DNA from: Nitrospira sp. ST-bin5
Lineage (GTDB): Bacteria; Nitrospirota; Nitrospiria; Nitrospirales; Nitrospiraceae
Assembly: GCA_002083555.1 (NCBI GenBank)
Contig: MSXN01000022.1
Coordinates: forward strand, 1-64,000
Direction: 5' to 3'
DNA length: 64,000 nt
Below, piece by piece: positions 17,528-27,151 of the stretch. The translations under genes were made by a program, and so were the position numbers. How positions within the stretch are numbered: the first letter of the stretch is position 1; each line of letters opens with the position of its first letter. The notes beneath the pieces are model-generated. The model saw only the letters and a list, made by a program, of their open reading frames with translations. It had not been told where the DNA came from and did no database searches.

Positions 17528-20500
17528 ATGACAGAAAGAGGCGGCCCCGCCACCCAAGCAGGAATCAGATACCAGAATTCTATCGCGGCGCTCTACCTTG
17601 GCGACCTGCTTCAGCTACATGCGCGGTCTGCGCATGAACAAATCTCAGAAGTTCGAATCGAGGCACCTGCTGATGTGGACGACATCGTGGTGCGTTTCGC
17701 TGACCATCATCGCGACTGGGTACAAGTCAAGCTGGAGTTGAGCGCCACAGGGGCGTCGTGGAGAAAGCTCTGGAGTGACTTCCATGTACAACGGACCGCT
17801 ATCGACTTTGGCAGTGAAGATCGATTGGTATTGGTCATTGGCGACCACAATGAACTTGCCGCCAATCTGCGCGACTGTGCTGAGCGGACGTTATCCAGTC
17901 AAGATCGGAGTGAATGGCATAGGCGACTGACAAATGAGCAGAAAACTCTTATTGAAGGCATCTCCAAGCTAATTTCGCAAACCGAAACTGACCCTGTCTT
18001 TACCCTCTTCAGGAAAATGCGAGTCGAGATCATCCGGGATCGTGACCTGGAGCGAGACTTCGCCCCTGCGCGGATGCCAAAAGCATCTGTCGATGCGCGC
18101 CATCTACTATCAGTACTGCGGGATCTTGCTGGCGGCGAGGCCAGAGTCAGGGGTATTTTTCGAGCTGCGGGCCTTCGGCAACAGCTTCTTGAAACCCATG
18201 CTATCAAGATTGCAGATCCGTCGGATTGGGGGCTATCGGCCTATCGTTCGACAGTCGAGAAGACATCGACGATCCGCGTACCAGGAACATCCTTTGGTGG
18301 ACCAGCTGATCGGTTCTTCATTTGGCCGCAGGCGGTGCGAGCAGAAAAGTCGGCGGATTTCGAGGATGAACAGACTCTCCATAGTCGTGATCAAACAACC
18401 GACGTGGTGGAACTGACATCATACCCATCAGGTCGTTTGAACCGGTGCATCATATACGCCGGTCCTGGATTTGGGAAGTCCGCACTTTTGCAGGCGCTTT
18501 CGCAGAAGCTGGTCCGTGGAATCTATGTCCCTGCCATAATCCCATTGTCGGCCCTGGCGGATGCCGATATCGATATCATTGACTATCTGGTCACTGTGCT
18601 GAATGGAGAATATAAGGTCGCGATCAATTGGCTTCGGCTCTGTGAGCAAGGCTTAGCGGTCTTGTTGCTTGATGGTCTTGATGAAGTGCCGACTGAACTC
18701 CGGCAAGGCGTTATTAGGCGCGTGACACGCTTTGCGGGCAGATTCCCGGTAAGTCCATGGCTGTTAACAGTCCGCGATCTCGCCGTCGTTCCAGCAGGCT
18801 TTGACGCACCAAAGCTCGAAATCCTTCCACTTAGCGACATGGAGGTTGTTGCGTTCGTTGAGGCGTGGGGAAACCTCATTGCGGGCGAGAGTGGATGGGA
18901 CTTCCTCTGCAAGATTAACGCCTATCCGGATTTGGCACGCCTAATTCGCATTCCGCTATTTCTGTCAATCCTGCTCGCGACTTGGCAACCTGGCCAGCCG
19001 CTGCCGAGGGGACGAGGCGATCTCATTGAGGCTTATCTGAAGACCTTGTTTCGTCCGGAAGAGCACAAGGTCACTACGCGTGCCGCGGACCCGGAGCAGC
19101 TACGACTAATCGCTGAAGATCTTGCCTTCCGGCGACTGGAGGAGGGTGCAATTGGTGCTGGAGAACGTCAAGTCCGAGCAGTCATCGCCCAGTATGCGAC
19201 TGCAGCGATCAGCGCTGAGCGGCTCTTCGACGATCTCTTGAGGTGCGGAATCTTGCGACGACAGGGTAGCATCCGCATATCGTTCCCGTTTCCAATCGTA
19301 CAAGAGTATCTAGCGGCATGCCACCTCGTTTCTGTACACATCAAGGAGGTAGCATCACGCGCGGAACGCGTGGCGGAGAGGCCTTGGGCACAGGCGATCC
19401 AGTTTGCACTCGAAATGTTGCCAGACGCCTCCGAGATTACCCGCGCCTTGCTCGCCAAGCCGGACGATGCCTTCGCCACTACGGTACGCCTGGTAGGCAG
19501 GTGCATCCTAAATGGCATGTCGTGTGACTCTAGCATATGTTTTGACGTTGGACGCCGTCTAGCCGCTGCATGGACTCTTGCCAGCCATTCCTCACGTAGT
19601 CGTATCGGTCAATTACTGGCAGACGGTTGGACGGTACCCTTACACCCAGCAGTAAGGCAGAATCTATTTAATAGATGGCTGATGCATGAGGGTGCGGGAG
19701 CGATCGTTACTGCTCTGGATGACAATGACTTAACTGAAGCTGTGTTGACCAAATATACTGAGGATTTGGAGAACTTAGCCCATCTCGGCCCGCTTCAACC
19801 AGCCGTCTCTAAGATTGGGGATCGAGCATTTAATGTTTACGCCGAGATAGCTCGGAGCCGAGAGCTTAATGAGGATGAGATCTATGCCCTCTCCTCTCTA
19901 CTTAGGGACCTGGATCCGAGGCGGCTAGACCCTCGGCTTGTCTCTACGCTCACAGAGGACGAACAGGTGGCGGCATCAATCAGAATATCGGCAGCGGAAT
20001 TACAGGGTGCCGCACCGAGTGAGGCAATCTGGAGTCTCGTCAATGCGGCACTGCTGGTTGACGACTATAAGCGCCGCTGGCCTGCGCTAAGTGTACTGAA
20101 GTGTGCGCCGGACGTTGAATTGCGCATCGTCGACTATCTTCGACGGAACGACCTCTCCGAAGCGACAAAGCTGGACATCATCGATCACCTTCACGACGCA
20201 TTACCGGACAAAACAGCCCCGCTCCGCTTCGCGCTGGCCCATGCCAAGAACGATACAATCGAGGAGCGTTATCGATATCGTCTGCGCGTGATTGCCGCGA
20301 GTCTAGGCGATGAGACGACCATGCATGCTATGGTCTCCGAGTTTGGCACATTGCCCGTCGACGTCATCAGCGCCACACTTATGTTGTTTGGACACCATCG
20401 TTCGAGGAGGCTCGGTACAATTGCAGTTGACAAGCTGCGAGCCCGGGGTTTGGAAAGCGCAGAGGTTGCGACAATTAGCCATGGACTCTTGATTGGGGCG

Positions 20501-21076
20501 ACGTACATCGCAAAAATGTTCTCGTTCGGGAGCGTGACACTGCATCCGGGGCCGCCCCACCCGGCATATGATCTGTTCGTGGCCTTGATTAACGAATGGC
20601 GAGTTCACCGAAGCTTTGAGGTTCGCGACCAACTAAGTATTGAGACTGCTGCCAGCTGTATTGGAATTGCCGAAGCGACAGAGTCACTACATGTCTTGGC
20701 AACTCGCATAGCGACTGAGTGTAACGTTGGAGATTACGAGAACCCCCTAAACCACCCAATTAGTTCGGCCCTCAGCGAACTGCGAGACAAGCGGCGTCTC
20801 CTTGATCTCTCGGTAGCCATTCGCCTAGCCGAGAGTTCTTCTTCCAACGCACGGGTGGGAGCACTATATATGATCGCGGCCCACGGCTCTCGGCAGGCAC
20901 TTGACTACCTAGTTGAACGCTACTCGGTGGGAGATGAGGAGCGGAGCATTATCTTCGAAGGCATCGAACAGCTTTCGTCGCGGTTGGATCTAAGGGTCGT
21001 ACGCGAAGGGGATGGACTGCGCATCTTAACTGAGCCGGCTTGTTCGGTAACTGTTGTCGACGGCAATTCCGTCTAG
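17528..21076 (+). CDS. NACHT NTPase with N-terminal DUF4297/Cap4-like nuclease domain (putative antiphage STAND)
   Basis: A predicted 1182-residue cytoplasmic defence protein. Residues 1-200 resemble the DUF4297/Cap4-like dsDNA nuclease: GGPATQAGIRYQ, then E45, D51-D52 and Q66-V-K68 as a PD-(D/E)xK-type site. A NACHT NTPase follows, with Walker A GPGFGKS (312-318) and Walker B LLLDGLDE (D382, D385, E386). From about residue 540 onward it is all helical and probably repeat-like, the usual sensor part. The ATG start matches family N-termini; an upstream TTG was rejected. No partner gene is nearby. Codon use with more CTA, ATA and TTA suggests acquisition by transfer. Confidence 0.82.
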   Translation: MTERGGPATQAGIRYQNSIAALYLGDLLQLHARSAHEQISEVRIEAPADVDDIVVRFADHHRDWVQVKLELSATGASWRKLWSDFHVQRTAIDFGSEDRLVLVIGDHNELAANLRDCAERTLSSQDRSEWHRRLTNEQKTLIEGISKLISQTETDPVFTLFRKMRVEIIRDRDLERDFAPARMPKASVDARHLLSVLRDLAGGEARVRGIFRAAGLRQQLLETHAIKIADPSDWGLSAYRSTVEKTSTIRVPGTSFGGPADRFFIWPQAVRAEKSADFEDEQTLHSRDQTTDVVELTSYPSGRLNRCIIYAGPGFGKSALLQALSQKLVRGIYVPAIIPLSALADADIDIIDYLVTVLNGEYKVAINWLRLCEQGLAVLLLDGLDEVPTELRQGVIRRVTRFAGRFPVSPWLLTVRDLAVVPAGFDAPKLEILPLSDMEVVAFVEAWGNLIAGESGWDFLCKINAYPDLARLIRIPLFLSILLATWQPGQPLPRGRGDLIEAYLKTLFRPEEHKVTTRAADPEQLRLIAEDLAFRRLEEGAIGAGERQVRAVIAQYATAAISAERLFDDLLRCGILRRQGSIRISFPFPIVQEYLAACHLVSVHIKEVASRAERVAERPWAQAIQFALEMLPDASEITRALLAKPDDAFATTVRLVGRCILNGMSCDSSICFDVGRRLAAAWTLASHSSRSRIGQLLADGWTVPLHPAVRQNLFNRWLMHEGAGAIVTALDDNDLTEAVLTKYTEDLENLAHLGPLQPAVSKIGDRAFNVYAEIARSRELNEDEIYALSSLLRDLDPRRLDPRLVSTLTEDEQVAASIRISAAELQGAAPSEAIWSLVNAALLVDDYKRRWPALSVLKCAPDVELRIVDYLRRNDLSEATKLDIIDHLHDALPDKTAPLRFALAHAKNDTIEERYRYRLRVIAASLGDETTMHAMVSEFGTLPVDVISATLMLFGHHRSRRLGTIAVDKLRARGLESAEVATISHGLLIGATYIAKMFSFGSVTLHPGPPHPAYDLFVALINEWRVHRSFEVRDQLSIETAASCIGIAEATESLHVLATRIATECNVGDYENPLNHPISSALSELRDKRRLLDLSVAIRLAESSSSNARVGALYMIAAHGSRQALDYLVERYSVGDEERSIIFEGIEQLSSRLDLRVVREGDGLRILTEPACSVTVVDGNSV

Positions 21077-21348
21077 CGAAGGAGAAGCAGCGTGGCCATG
21101 GGCTCTTCTAATTCTTCAAATCCAGTCAGAAAAGAAAGGGTGTCAGGCTATTGTTCTGATGGAGTATGTGGGTAGATGTGGCTTCTCATCTCTGGATACG
21201 AGTGAATTGTCATTGGCGGGGCGAAGGACTGTTGAAAAAGTAGATGACGTGCGCAGGAGAGCTGACGGTTGCCGCCAGGTTTGATTAGCTACGACGGTCC
21301 GGCTGCTGCTATAGATGAATGCCCCGACCTACATCTGAATACAGTTGA

Positions 21349-22038
21349 TCAGAGCAATTCGCGGTGGATCTTGGTTGGAATCTTGGCTTTGAGCGCTTCT
21401 TGATAGGCAGCCAGGGCGCGCTGTTGTTTCTGGAACAGCATGTCCTGCAGCGCACGGTCCTTGGCCGGTGCGGCAGTCGGATCTTGCGGTTTCGGCGTGA
21501 GCGCCTGTCCCTCCGCAATCTCCCAGGGGGTCAGGGCTACGCTGTCGCGCACGATCAGCCGCGCCTTGCCCGCCAAAAGCTCTTGCTGTTGCATGGCTTC
21601 GAATGCAGAGGGGGTCCAGTGGTTGGCGGCCAGCAGACGTCGGTAGAGATCGGGATCGAACGCGCCGTTTTTCTGGAAGTCAGGAATTTGAATGATCGTG
21701 TCGCGCAGGTCCGTATCGGAGACGGTGAGGCCCATGTCGCGCGCGGCGATGACCCAGAGACGGCTCTCGATCAGTTGATCGATCACGATCTGTTTGAAGG
21801 TTTCTTCCTTGATGTCCCCTGCGCCCTTTTCTTTATAGCTGCGGTACATGAATTCGAAGGCGCGCTTGAACTCGTCGCGTGACACCGAGAGATCGCCGAC
21901 ATCGGCGACGGCGTTGCCCGCTTTTTCGTCAAATCCCCACCATCCCATCGTGACGACGAAGACCAGGGCCAGGATGCCCATGATGGATTTGATCAGCCAT
22001 GGATAGTTGTGCGATGCGTCGCGGAGTATCTTAATCAT
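21349..22038 (-). CDS. SurA_N/PpiD-like membrane-anchored protein without a PPIase domain
   Basis: A 229-residue protein with one N-terminal membrane anchor (residues 14-36, LIKSIMGILALVFVVTMGWWGF) and a SurA-N chaperone-like domain, as in the first part of PpiD. The parvulin domain and C-terminal part of PpiD (about 620 residues) are missing, and the frame ends cleanly. It could be a stand-alone periplasmic chaperone or a truncated PpiD. It converges with the NACHT gene, so the truncation could be linked to that insertion. Confidence 0.75.
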   Translation of the reverse strand: MIKILRDASHNYPWLIKSIMGILALVFVVTMGWWGFDEKAGNAVADVGDLSVSRDEFKRAFEFMYRSYKEKGAGDIKEETFKQIVIDQLIESRLWVIAARDMGLTVSDTDLRDTIIQIPDFQKNGAFDPDLYRRLLAANHWTPSAFEAMQQQELLAGKARLIVRDSVALTPWEIAEGQALTPKPQDPTAAPAKDRALQDMLFQKQQRALAAYQEALKAKIPTKIHRELL

Positions 22039-22257
22039 GCGATCCCCTCATCTGTGTCAACGAACGGCGATTCTACTTGCGCACTAGGCTGAAGGCAAGA
22101 TGGTATGGAAAATGACCGAACCGAACTGAATTCGACGGGTGGGACGGGATGAGGTATCAGGATGGATCTGTTTGTGACACAATGCTCCTGTCGTTCCGGT
22201 GCCGGGCAGGTTGCCGGGACATCAAAAAGAACGTCATGTACAAAGAACGGTCTTTGT

Positions 22258-22286
22258 TTGTGCCGGTTAGTTGGTTTTGTTATACT
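22258..22286 (+). promoter_or_regulatory. Promoter of the RDD gene, with adjoining palindrome
   Basis: TTGTGC and TATACT are separated by 17 bases. A palindrome, ACAAAG-N6-CTTTGT, at 22240-22257 lies directly against the -35 element and could be a regulator site. It lies in the 273-base divergent gap between the SurA_N and RDD genes. Confidence 0.5.
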
Positions 22287-22311
22287 TTGCCAGTAATTAG
22301 AAGGAGATCCC

Positions 22312-22770
22312 TTGACGGGAGATGGGCTGATCTCGCAGTTGCCGGAACGGACGGTGTACCCGAAGGCCCATGTCCTGAATCGGTTCATTGCGAAGTTGAT
22401 CGATCTGTTTCTTGTCGTTGCCGCAAACCAAATTGCGCCTCCAGTCGGGTTTCTTTCCGGTCTGGCCTACATTTTGATTGCGGATGGATTTGCGGGCGGC
22501 AAGAGTATCGGAAAACGGCTGGTCGGCCTTCAGACCATGCGGGTGGACAGCCGGGACGCGGCGGGGTTTCGGGAATCGATCGTTCGGAATCTGCCGTTGG
22601 GGTGCGCGCAAATCGCTCTTGCGATTCCGTGGGTCGGCTGGCTGGCGTCGGTGGCGATTGTGGCGTTTGAAGGTTTTCTGATTATCGGGAATGAACAGGG
22701 CCGGCGGCTGGGTGATGAAGTGGCCAGGACCCACGTGCTCGATGCCGGACAGTTGGCGGTTCCAGACTAA
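22312..22770 (+). CDS. RDD-family membrane protein
   Basis: A 152-residue inner-membrane protein. RFIAKLIDLFLV near residue 24 holds the R..D..D motif of the family, and about three hydrophobic segments follow, with GGKSIGKRLVGLQ in the loop. RDD proteins are of mixed or unknown function; some act in ion exchange. The TTG start has AAGGAG six bases upstream and no better ATG exists. It lies 59 bases before mreB and could share its transcript. Confidence 0.82.
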   Translation: MTGDGLISQLPERTVYPKAHVLNRFIAKLIDLFLVVAANQIAPPVGFLSGLAYILIADGFAGGKSIGKRLVGLQTMRVDSRDAAGFRESIVRNLPLGCAQIALAIPWVGWLASVAIVAFEGFLIIGNEQGRRLGDEVARTHVLDAGQLAVPD

Positions 22771-22829
22771 CGAGTAGAGCATATAGGCTCGGCGCGAGAT
22801 CGCCCGGCCATGATGAAGGGAGAGACGTC

Positions 22830-23879
22830 GTGGGGTTCACGGGAGATGTATTCGGGTGGTTCTCCGATGACCTGGCGATCGATTTAGGCACCGCCACAAC
22901 CTTGGTCTATGTCAGGGGAAGGGGCATCGTCCTGAACGAGCCGTCGGTCGTGGCAGTTGAAAAGAAGACCGAAAAAGTATTGGCCGTCGGCGCCGATGCG
23001 AAGAAAATGCTTGGACGTACGCCGGGTAATATTGTGGCGGTTCGGCCCATGAAAGAAGGCGTGATCGCCGACTTCGAGATGGCCGAGCAGATGCTCAAGC
23101 ATTTCATCCGCAAATCCCACAATCGCAGCGCCTTTGTCCGGCCGCGCATCATCATCGGTGTCCCGTCCCGCATCACGCAGGTCGAGCAGCGGGCGGTGCG
23201 CGATTCGGCGGAGCTGGCCGGTGCGCGCGAGGTCTATCTGATCGAAGAGCCGGTTGCGGCGGCGATCGGGTCCGGTTTGCCGATCACCGAACCGTCCGGC
23301 AACATGGTCGTTGATGTCGGAGGCGGCACGACGGATATCGCCGTTATTTCACTCGGCGGCATCGTGTACAGCGAGTCCGTGAAGGTTGCCGGCGACCGGA
23401 TGGACGAAGCGATCATGAATTACATCAAGAAGAAATATAACTTGCTCATCGGCGAACATATGGCGGAACGGATCAAGTTTGAGATCGGCTCCGCCTATCC
23501 GTTCGAGGAGCGGAAGACGATGATGATCAAGGGCCGCGACTTGATCTCGGGCATCCCGCGCACGCTGGTCATCGACGATGCCGAAATCCGCGAAGCCTTG
23601 CAGGAACCGATCGGGACCATCGTGAACGCGATCAAGATCGCATTGGAAAATACTCCGCCCGAATTGGCGGGGGATATCATCGACCGTGGAATCGTGTTGA
23701 CCGGCGGTGGGTCGCTCCTGAAAGGGATGGATACGCGGTTCCGGGAAGAAACGAACTTGCCGATCATTACGGTGGACGATCCGCTCACTTCCGTTGTATT
23801 GGGAGTGGGAAAAATTTTGGATGAACTGGATCTTCTCCGGAAAGTATCGGTCATGTCACAAGCCAACAACCTCCGGTAA
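22830..23879 (+). CDS. mreB: Rod-shape actin homologue MreB
   Basis: A cytoplasmic actin-like ATPase that forms membrane filaments directing lateral wall synthesis. The phosphate-1 motif DLAIDLGTATTLVY, phosphate-2 motif VVDVGGGTTDIAVIS and adenosine motif GIVLTGGGSLLKGMD are intact. The N-terminus has a short amphipathic stretch (MGFTGDVFGWFS). Length of 349 residues is normal. The start is GTG with AAGGGAGA upstream. It is the first gene of mreB-mreC-mreD-mrdA-rodA. Confidence 0.97.
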   Translation: MGFTGDVFGWFSDDLAIDLGTATTLVYVRGRGIVLNEPSVVAVEKKTEKVLAVGADAKKMLGRTPGNIVAVRPMKEGVIADFEMAEQMLKHFIRKSHNRSAFVRPRIIIGVPSRITQVEQRAVRDSAELAGAREVYLIEEPVAAAIGSGLPITEPSGNMVVDVGGGTTDIAVISLGGIVYSESVKVAGDRMDEAIMNYIKKKYNLLIGEHMAERIKFEIGSAYPFEERKTMMIKGRDLISGIPRTLVIDDAEIREALQEPIGTIVNAIKIALENTPPELAGDIIDRGIVLTGGGSLLKGMDTRFREETNLPIITVDDPLTSVVLGVGKILDELDLLRKVSVMSQANNLR

Positions 23880-23893
23880 AGGTTCCATCCCTC

Positions 23894-24772
23894 ATGCGGA
23901 TGGTCAATTTTCGCCTACCCTATAATACGGGGCGTATCGCCCTCGTGCTGGCCGCCGTCTTCCTGCTCGGCTTCTTGCTGTTACCTAGCCAGCTTCAAGG
24001 CCTGTTTCAACAGATCGGAAGTCCGGTCGGATGGGTGTTGAGCTGGCCTCTTCGGGCTGTGGCGGGTGTTCAAGAGGGCACAGCCGAGCTTTGGGACGGA
24101 TTCATCATGTTGCGCGGGGTGGCGGAAGAAAACCAGAAACTGCGGAGGGAATTGGAGTATCTGAAGGGGCAGAACGATCAACTGCGCGAGGCGGCGGCGG
24201 CGACGGAACGGCTGACGGCGTTATTGGAGTTCAAGAAGCAAGCGAATATCTCGATGGTGGCGGCGCAAGTGATCGGCCGCGACACCGGAAATTGGTACCG
24301 AACGATTCTTCTGAATAAGGGCCAGTCGGACGGATTTAAACCGGACATGGGCGTGGTCACGCAGGCGGGGGTTGTCGGCCGTATCGTCAAGACCACGGCT
24401 GCGACGTCGGTGGTGCTGTTGGTGACGGATCCGAATAACGCGATCGCCGGATTGATTCAGCGAACGAGAGACGAGGGAATCGTCGAAGGAACTACGCAGG
24501 GGCTGGCCCGGCTGAAATACATCCCCTTGTTGTCGAATGCGCGGCCGGGCGATCAGGTGGTGACCTCCGGGCTGGTGGGCGGGTTTCCCCGCGGTCTGGC
24601 CATCGGGACGATCACGAAAATCGATAAAGATGAAGGAGCCTTGTTCCAGTCTGCTGAGCTGACTCCCGATGTTGATGTCGGCCGGGTTGAAGAGGTCTTG
24701 GTCATCCAGTCTCCGAATGTTCAGTCGGAAGGGGAGCGCCTCGACGCACCGAAGGTGAAGTCAAAATCATGA
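23894..24772 (+). CDS. mreC: Rod-shape protein MreC
   Basis: A bitopic membrane protein that activates the RodA-PBP2 elongasome. One N-terminal membrane segment (about residues 14-33) is followed by a coiled coil (about residues 72-110) and a periplasmic double beta-barrel with GRDTGNWYRTILLNKG and typical glycine-rich turns. It has 292 residues. It starts 14 bases after mreB, and its TGA overlaps the mreD ATG. Confidence 0.94.
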   Translation: MRMVNFRLPYNTGRIALVLAAVFLLGFLLLPSQLQGLFQQIGSPVGWVLSWPLRAVAGVQEGTAELWDGFIMLRGVAEENQKLRRELEYLKGQNDQLREAAAATERLTALLEFKKQANISMVAAQVIGRDTGNWYRTILLNKGQSDGFKPDMGVVTQAGVVGRIVKTTAATSVVLLVTDPNNAIAGLIQRTRDEGIVEGTTQGLARLKYIPLLSNARPGDQVVTSGLVGGFPRGLAIGTITKIDKDEGALFQSAELTPDVDVGRVEEVLVIQSPNVQSEGERLDAPKVKSKS

Positions 24773-25269
24773 AAGCAGCGGGGTGGATGACTTTGATCGT
24801 GGGGTTGGTTTCAGTCCAGGCCGTGCTCTTGCCCTATGCCACGGTGTGGGGGGTGATGCCGGACATTGGATTGATTGTGGTGTGCCTGGTCGGTCTGTTC
24901 GAGGGAGAACTCGAAGGGTTGTTGCTGGGACTTGCCCTGGGATGGATCATGAGCCTGTTTTCCGCCGCCGATCTTGCGACCTGTATGATCACGAAGGGGG
25001 CTGTCGGGTATGTCGCCGGCCTTGCCGGCCGCCATGTGGTGTATCTTGCCCCGGCGGTCCTACTATTGGGGATACTCGCGGCATCGTGCGTATCCGGCCT
25101 CCTCACGGCGGCGTTGCTCAATCTGAGCAACCAGCAAGATTGGTGGTGGGCGGTCAGGACCGTCGTCGTGCCTCAGGCCGTGATCGATGCCACGGTGGGC
25201 GGCGCGCTGTATTGGCTGGTGTGGAGTCGATTGAATATCCAGCGATGGGTCTCGGAGTACCGGACATAG
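24769..25269 (+). CDS. mreD: Rod-shape protein MreD
   Basis: A 166-residue integral membrane protein with about five hydrophobic segments. It contains the MPDIGLIVVCLVGLFEGELEGLLLGLALG pattern typical of MreD, read here in two parts around residues 30-60. It is an elongasome component between MreC and the PBP2/RodA pair. It overlaps mreC by four bases and is followed by mrdA after ten. Confidence 0.92.
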   Translation: MKAAGWMTLIVGLVSVQAVLLPYATVWGVMPDIGLIVVCLVGLFEGELEGLLLGLALGWIMSLFSAADLATCMITKGAVGYVAGLAGRHVVYLAPAVLLLGILAASCVSGLLTAALLNLSNQQDWWWAVRTVVVPQAVIDATVGGALYWLVWSRLNIQRWVSEYRT

Positions 25270-25279
25270 GCGTATTGGT

Positions 25280-27151
25280 ATGGCGTTGGGGCATGCTGCA
25301 GAAACCGAATTCGGCGATTTCTATCGCCGCCTCCTGATTCTTCGGGTTGGTCTTTTCCTGGTGGTCGCGCTGCTCGGCCTTCGACTCTGGCATTTGCAAA
25401 TCCGGGAAGGGCCCTACTACCGGGACTTGTCTGAAAACAATCGTACCAGGCAGGTGTTGCTTGAGCCGGCTCGCGGCTTGATCTATGACCGGCATGGGGT
25501 GCTCCTGGCGAACAATGTGCCGAGCTTCAGCCTCTATGTCACGTTGGAAGATGTGAAGGATCGCGAGGTATTGGTTGAACAGCTGGCCGATCTGCTTGGT
25601 CTGGACCCGGCGCTTATCCGAAAAAAGCTGGGAGGAAAGGGCGGCAAACTCTTGCCGCGTAAGATCAAGGATCGGATGACGCTCCGAGACGCCATGCTGG
25701 TGGAATCTCACCGCTTGGATCTTCCGGGTGTCATGGTGGAGGTCGAGTCGCAACGCAACTACCCGGGCGGCGTGACGGCAGCCCATCTCCTGGGATATGT
25801 CGGAGAAATTTCACCCGAACAACTGGAGAAGCCTGAATTTTCAGGCCTGCATCAAGGCAGCATTGTGGGCCAATATGGAGTCGAAAAATCATTCGATCGT
25901 CATGTGCGCGGCCAGGCCGGCCAGAAGAACGTTGAAGTCGATGCGCTCGGACATGAAAAGAGGGCCGCTGTCGTAGAGAGGCCGCAGGCGGGAAACGATC
26001 TCTATCTGACGATCGATGTCCGGCTGCAGAAGGTGGCGGAGGACTTACTGGGGCAGGAATATGGCGCCATTGTGGCGTTGGATCCGACCAACGGGGATAT
26101 TCTCGCCATGGCCAGCCGTCCGGGGTTCGATCCGAACGTGCTCTCGCGCGAGTTGACGCCTAAGCAGTGGGTTGAGATTGTTCAAGATGAAGGACGTCCG
26201 CTGAACAATCGAGCTTCCCAAGGGCAGTATCCTCCGGGTTCGACATTCAAGGTTCCGATGGCGGTAGCCGCGTTGGAGACGAAAACGATGACGCCGTCCA
26301 GCACGGTGTTCTGCAACGGGGGCTATCAGTTCGGAAAACGGATTTATCACGATTGGAAGGCGAGCGGGCATGGGGCCGTCGATCTTCATACTGCCCTTGT
26401 GCATTCGTGCGACGTGTATTTTTACACGGTGGGCCAGCGCATGGGCATCGACGTCATGGCTGAGTTCGGCAGGGAATTCGGTTTGGGGCAGGGAACGGGT
26501 GTGGAGTTGCCGTCCGAGCGGGCCGGGATTATGCCCTCAACGGCATGGAAACAGAAGGCGAAAAACGAACCCTGGTTGCCGGGAGAAACAGTTTCGGCGG
26601 CGATCGGTCAAGGGTATGTGACGGTGACCCCGCTGCAAATGGCGAGTTTGATCGGCACGGTTGCGAATGATGGGGTCAATTACCGGCCCCGCCTGGTGCA
26701 GGCGGTGATGGATCGAGTCACCGGCAATCTGCAGGAATTGCCGGCGGTTCCGCGTGGGAAAATCAAAGCGAAGCCGGAGACGTTTCGCATCATTAAGGAA
26801 GCCCTGGCCGATGTCGTGACGAAGGGAACGGCGACGAGAGCGAAGTCCTCCCTGGTCACCATCGGCGGGAAAACGGGGACGGCGCAGGTCGCGGCCCTTC
26901 GAACGGGGCCGGAGGAAAACATTCCCAAGAAATTCCGTGACCATGCCTGGTTTGTCGCCTTTGCCCCGGTCGAGTCTCCGAAGATCGCAGTGGCTGTGCT
27001 GGCCGAGCACATGGGCCATGGAGGGTCCGCTGCGGCTCCTCTGGCGAAAGAAGTGATCGAGACGTATATGAAACTGGCCCCGCAGGTGCCGATGGTGAGT
27101 TCGAATGCATCCAAAGCGGAACCGGTGCGGAGTTCGTTGGAACAGTCATGA
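25280..27151 (+). CDS. mrdA: Penicillin-binding protein 2, elongasome transpeptidase
   Basis: A class B penicillin-binding protein that crosslinks peptidoglycan during elongation. It has an N-terminal membrane anchor (about residues 20-38) and a dimerisation/pedestal domain including QLEKPEFSG. The transpeptidase motifs are intact: S321-T-F-K, the SxN-like HSCD, and K531-T-G. Length of 623 residues is normal. The ATG lacks a strong ribosome site, so the start may shift by a few codons. Its stop overlaps the rodA start. Confidence 0.95.
   Translation: MALGHAAETEFGDFYRRLLILRVGLFLVVALLGLRLWHLQIREGPYYRDLSENNRTRQVLLEPARGLIYDRHGVLLANNVPSFSLYVTLEDVKDREVLVEQLADLLGLDPALIRKKLGGKGGKLLPRKIKDRMTLRDAMLVESHRLDLPGVMVEVESQRNYPGGVTAAHLLGYVGEISPEQLEKPEFSGLHQGSIVGQYGVEKSFDRHVRGQAGQKNVEVDALGHEKRAAVVERPQAGNDLYLTIDVRLQKVAEDLLGQEYGAIVALDPTNGDILAMASRPGFDPNVLSRELTPKQWVEIVQDEGRPLNNRASQGQYPPGSTFKVPMAVAALETKTMTPSSTVFCNGGYQFGKRIYHDWKASGHGAVDLHTALVHSCDVYFYTVGQRMGIDVMAEFGREFGLGQGTGVELPSERAGIMPSTAWKQKAKNEPWLPGETVSAAIGQGYVTVTPLQMASLIGTVANDGVNYRPRLVQAVMDRVTGNLQELPAVPRGKIKAKPETFRIIKEALADVVTKGTATRAKSSLVTIGGKTGTAQVAALRTGPEENIPKKFRDHAWFVAFAPVESPKIAVAVLAEHMGHGGSAAAPLAKEVIETYMKLAPQVPMVSSNASKAEPVRSSLEQS

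Noticed and set aside
17178..21348. Prophage or integrative element around the NACHT gene
   Set aside because: No integrase, transposase, tRNA end duplication or phage structural gene is visible; only the single defence-like gene.
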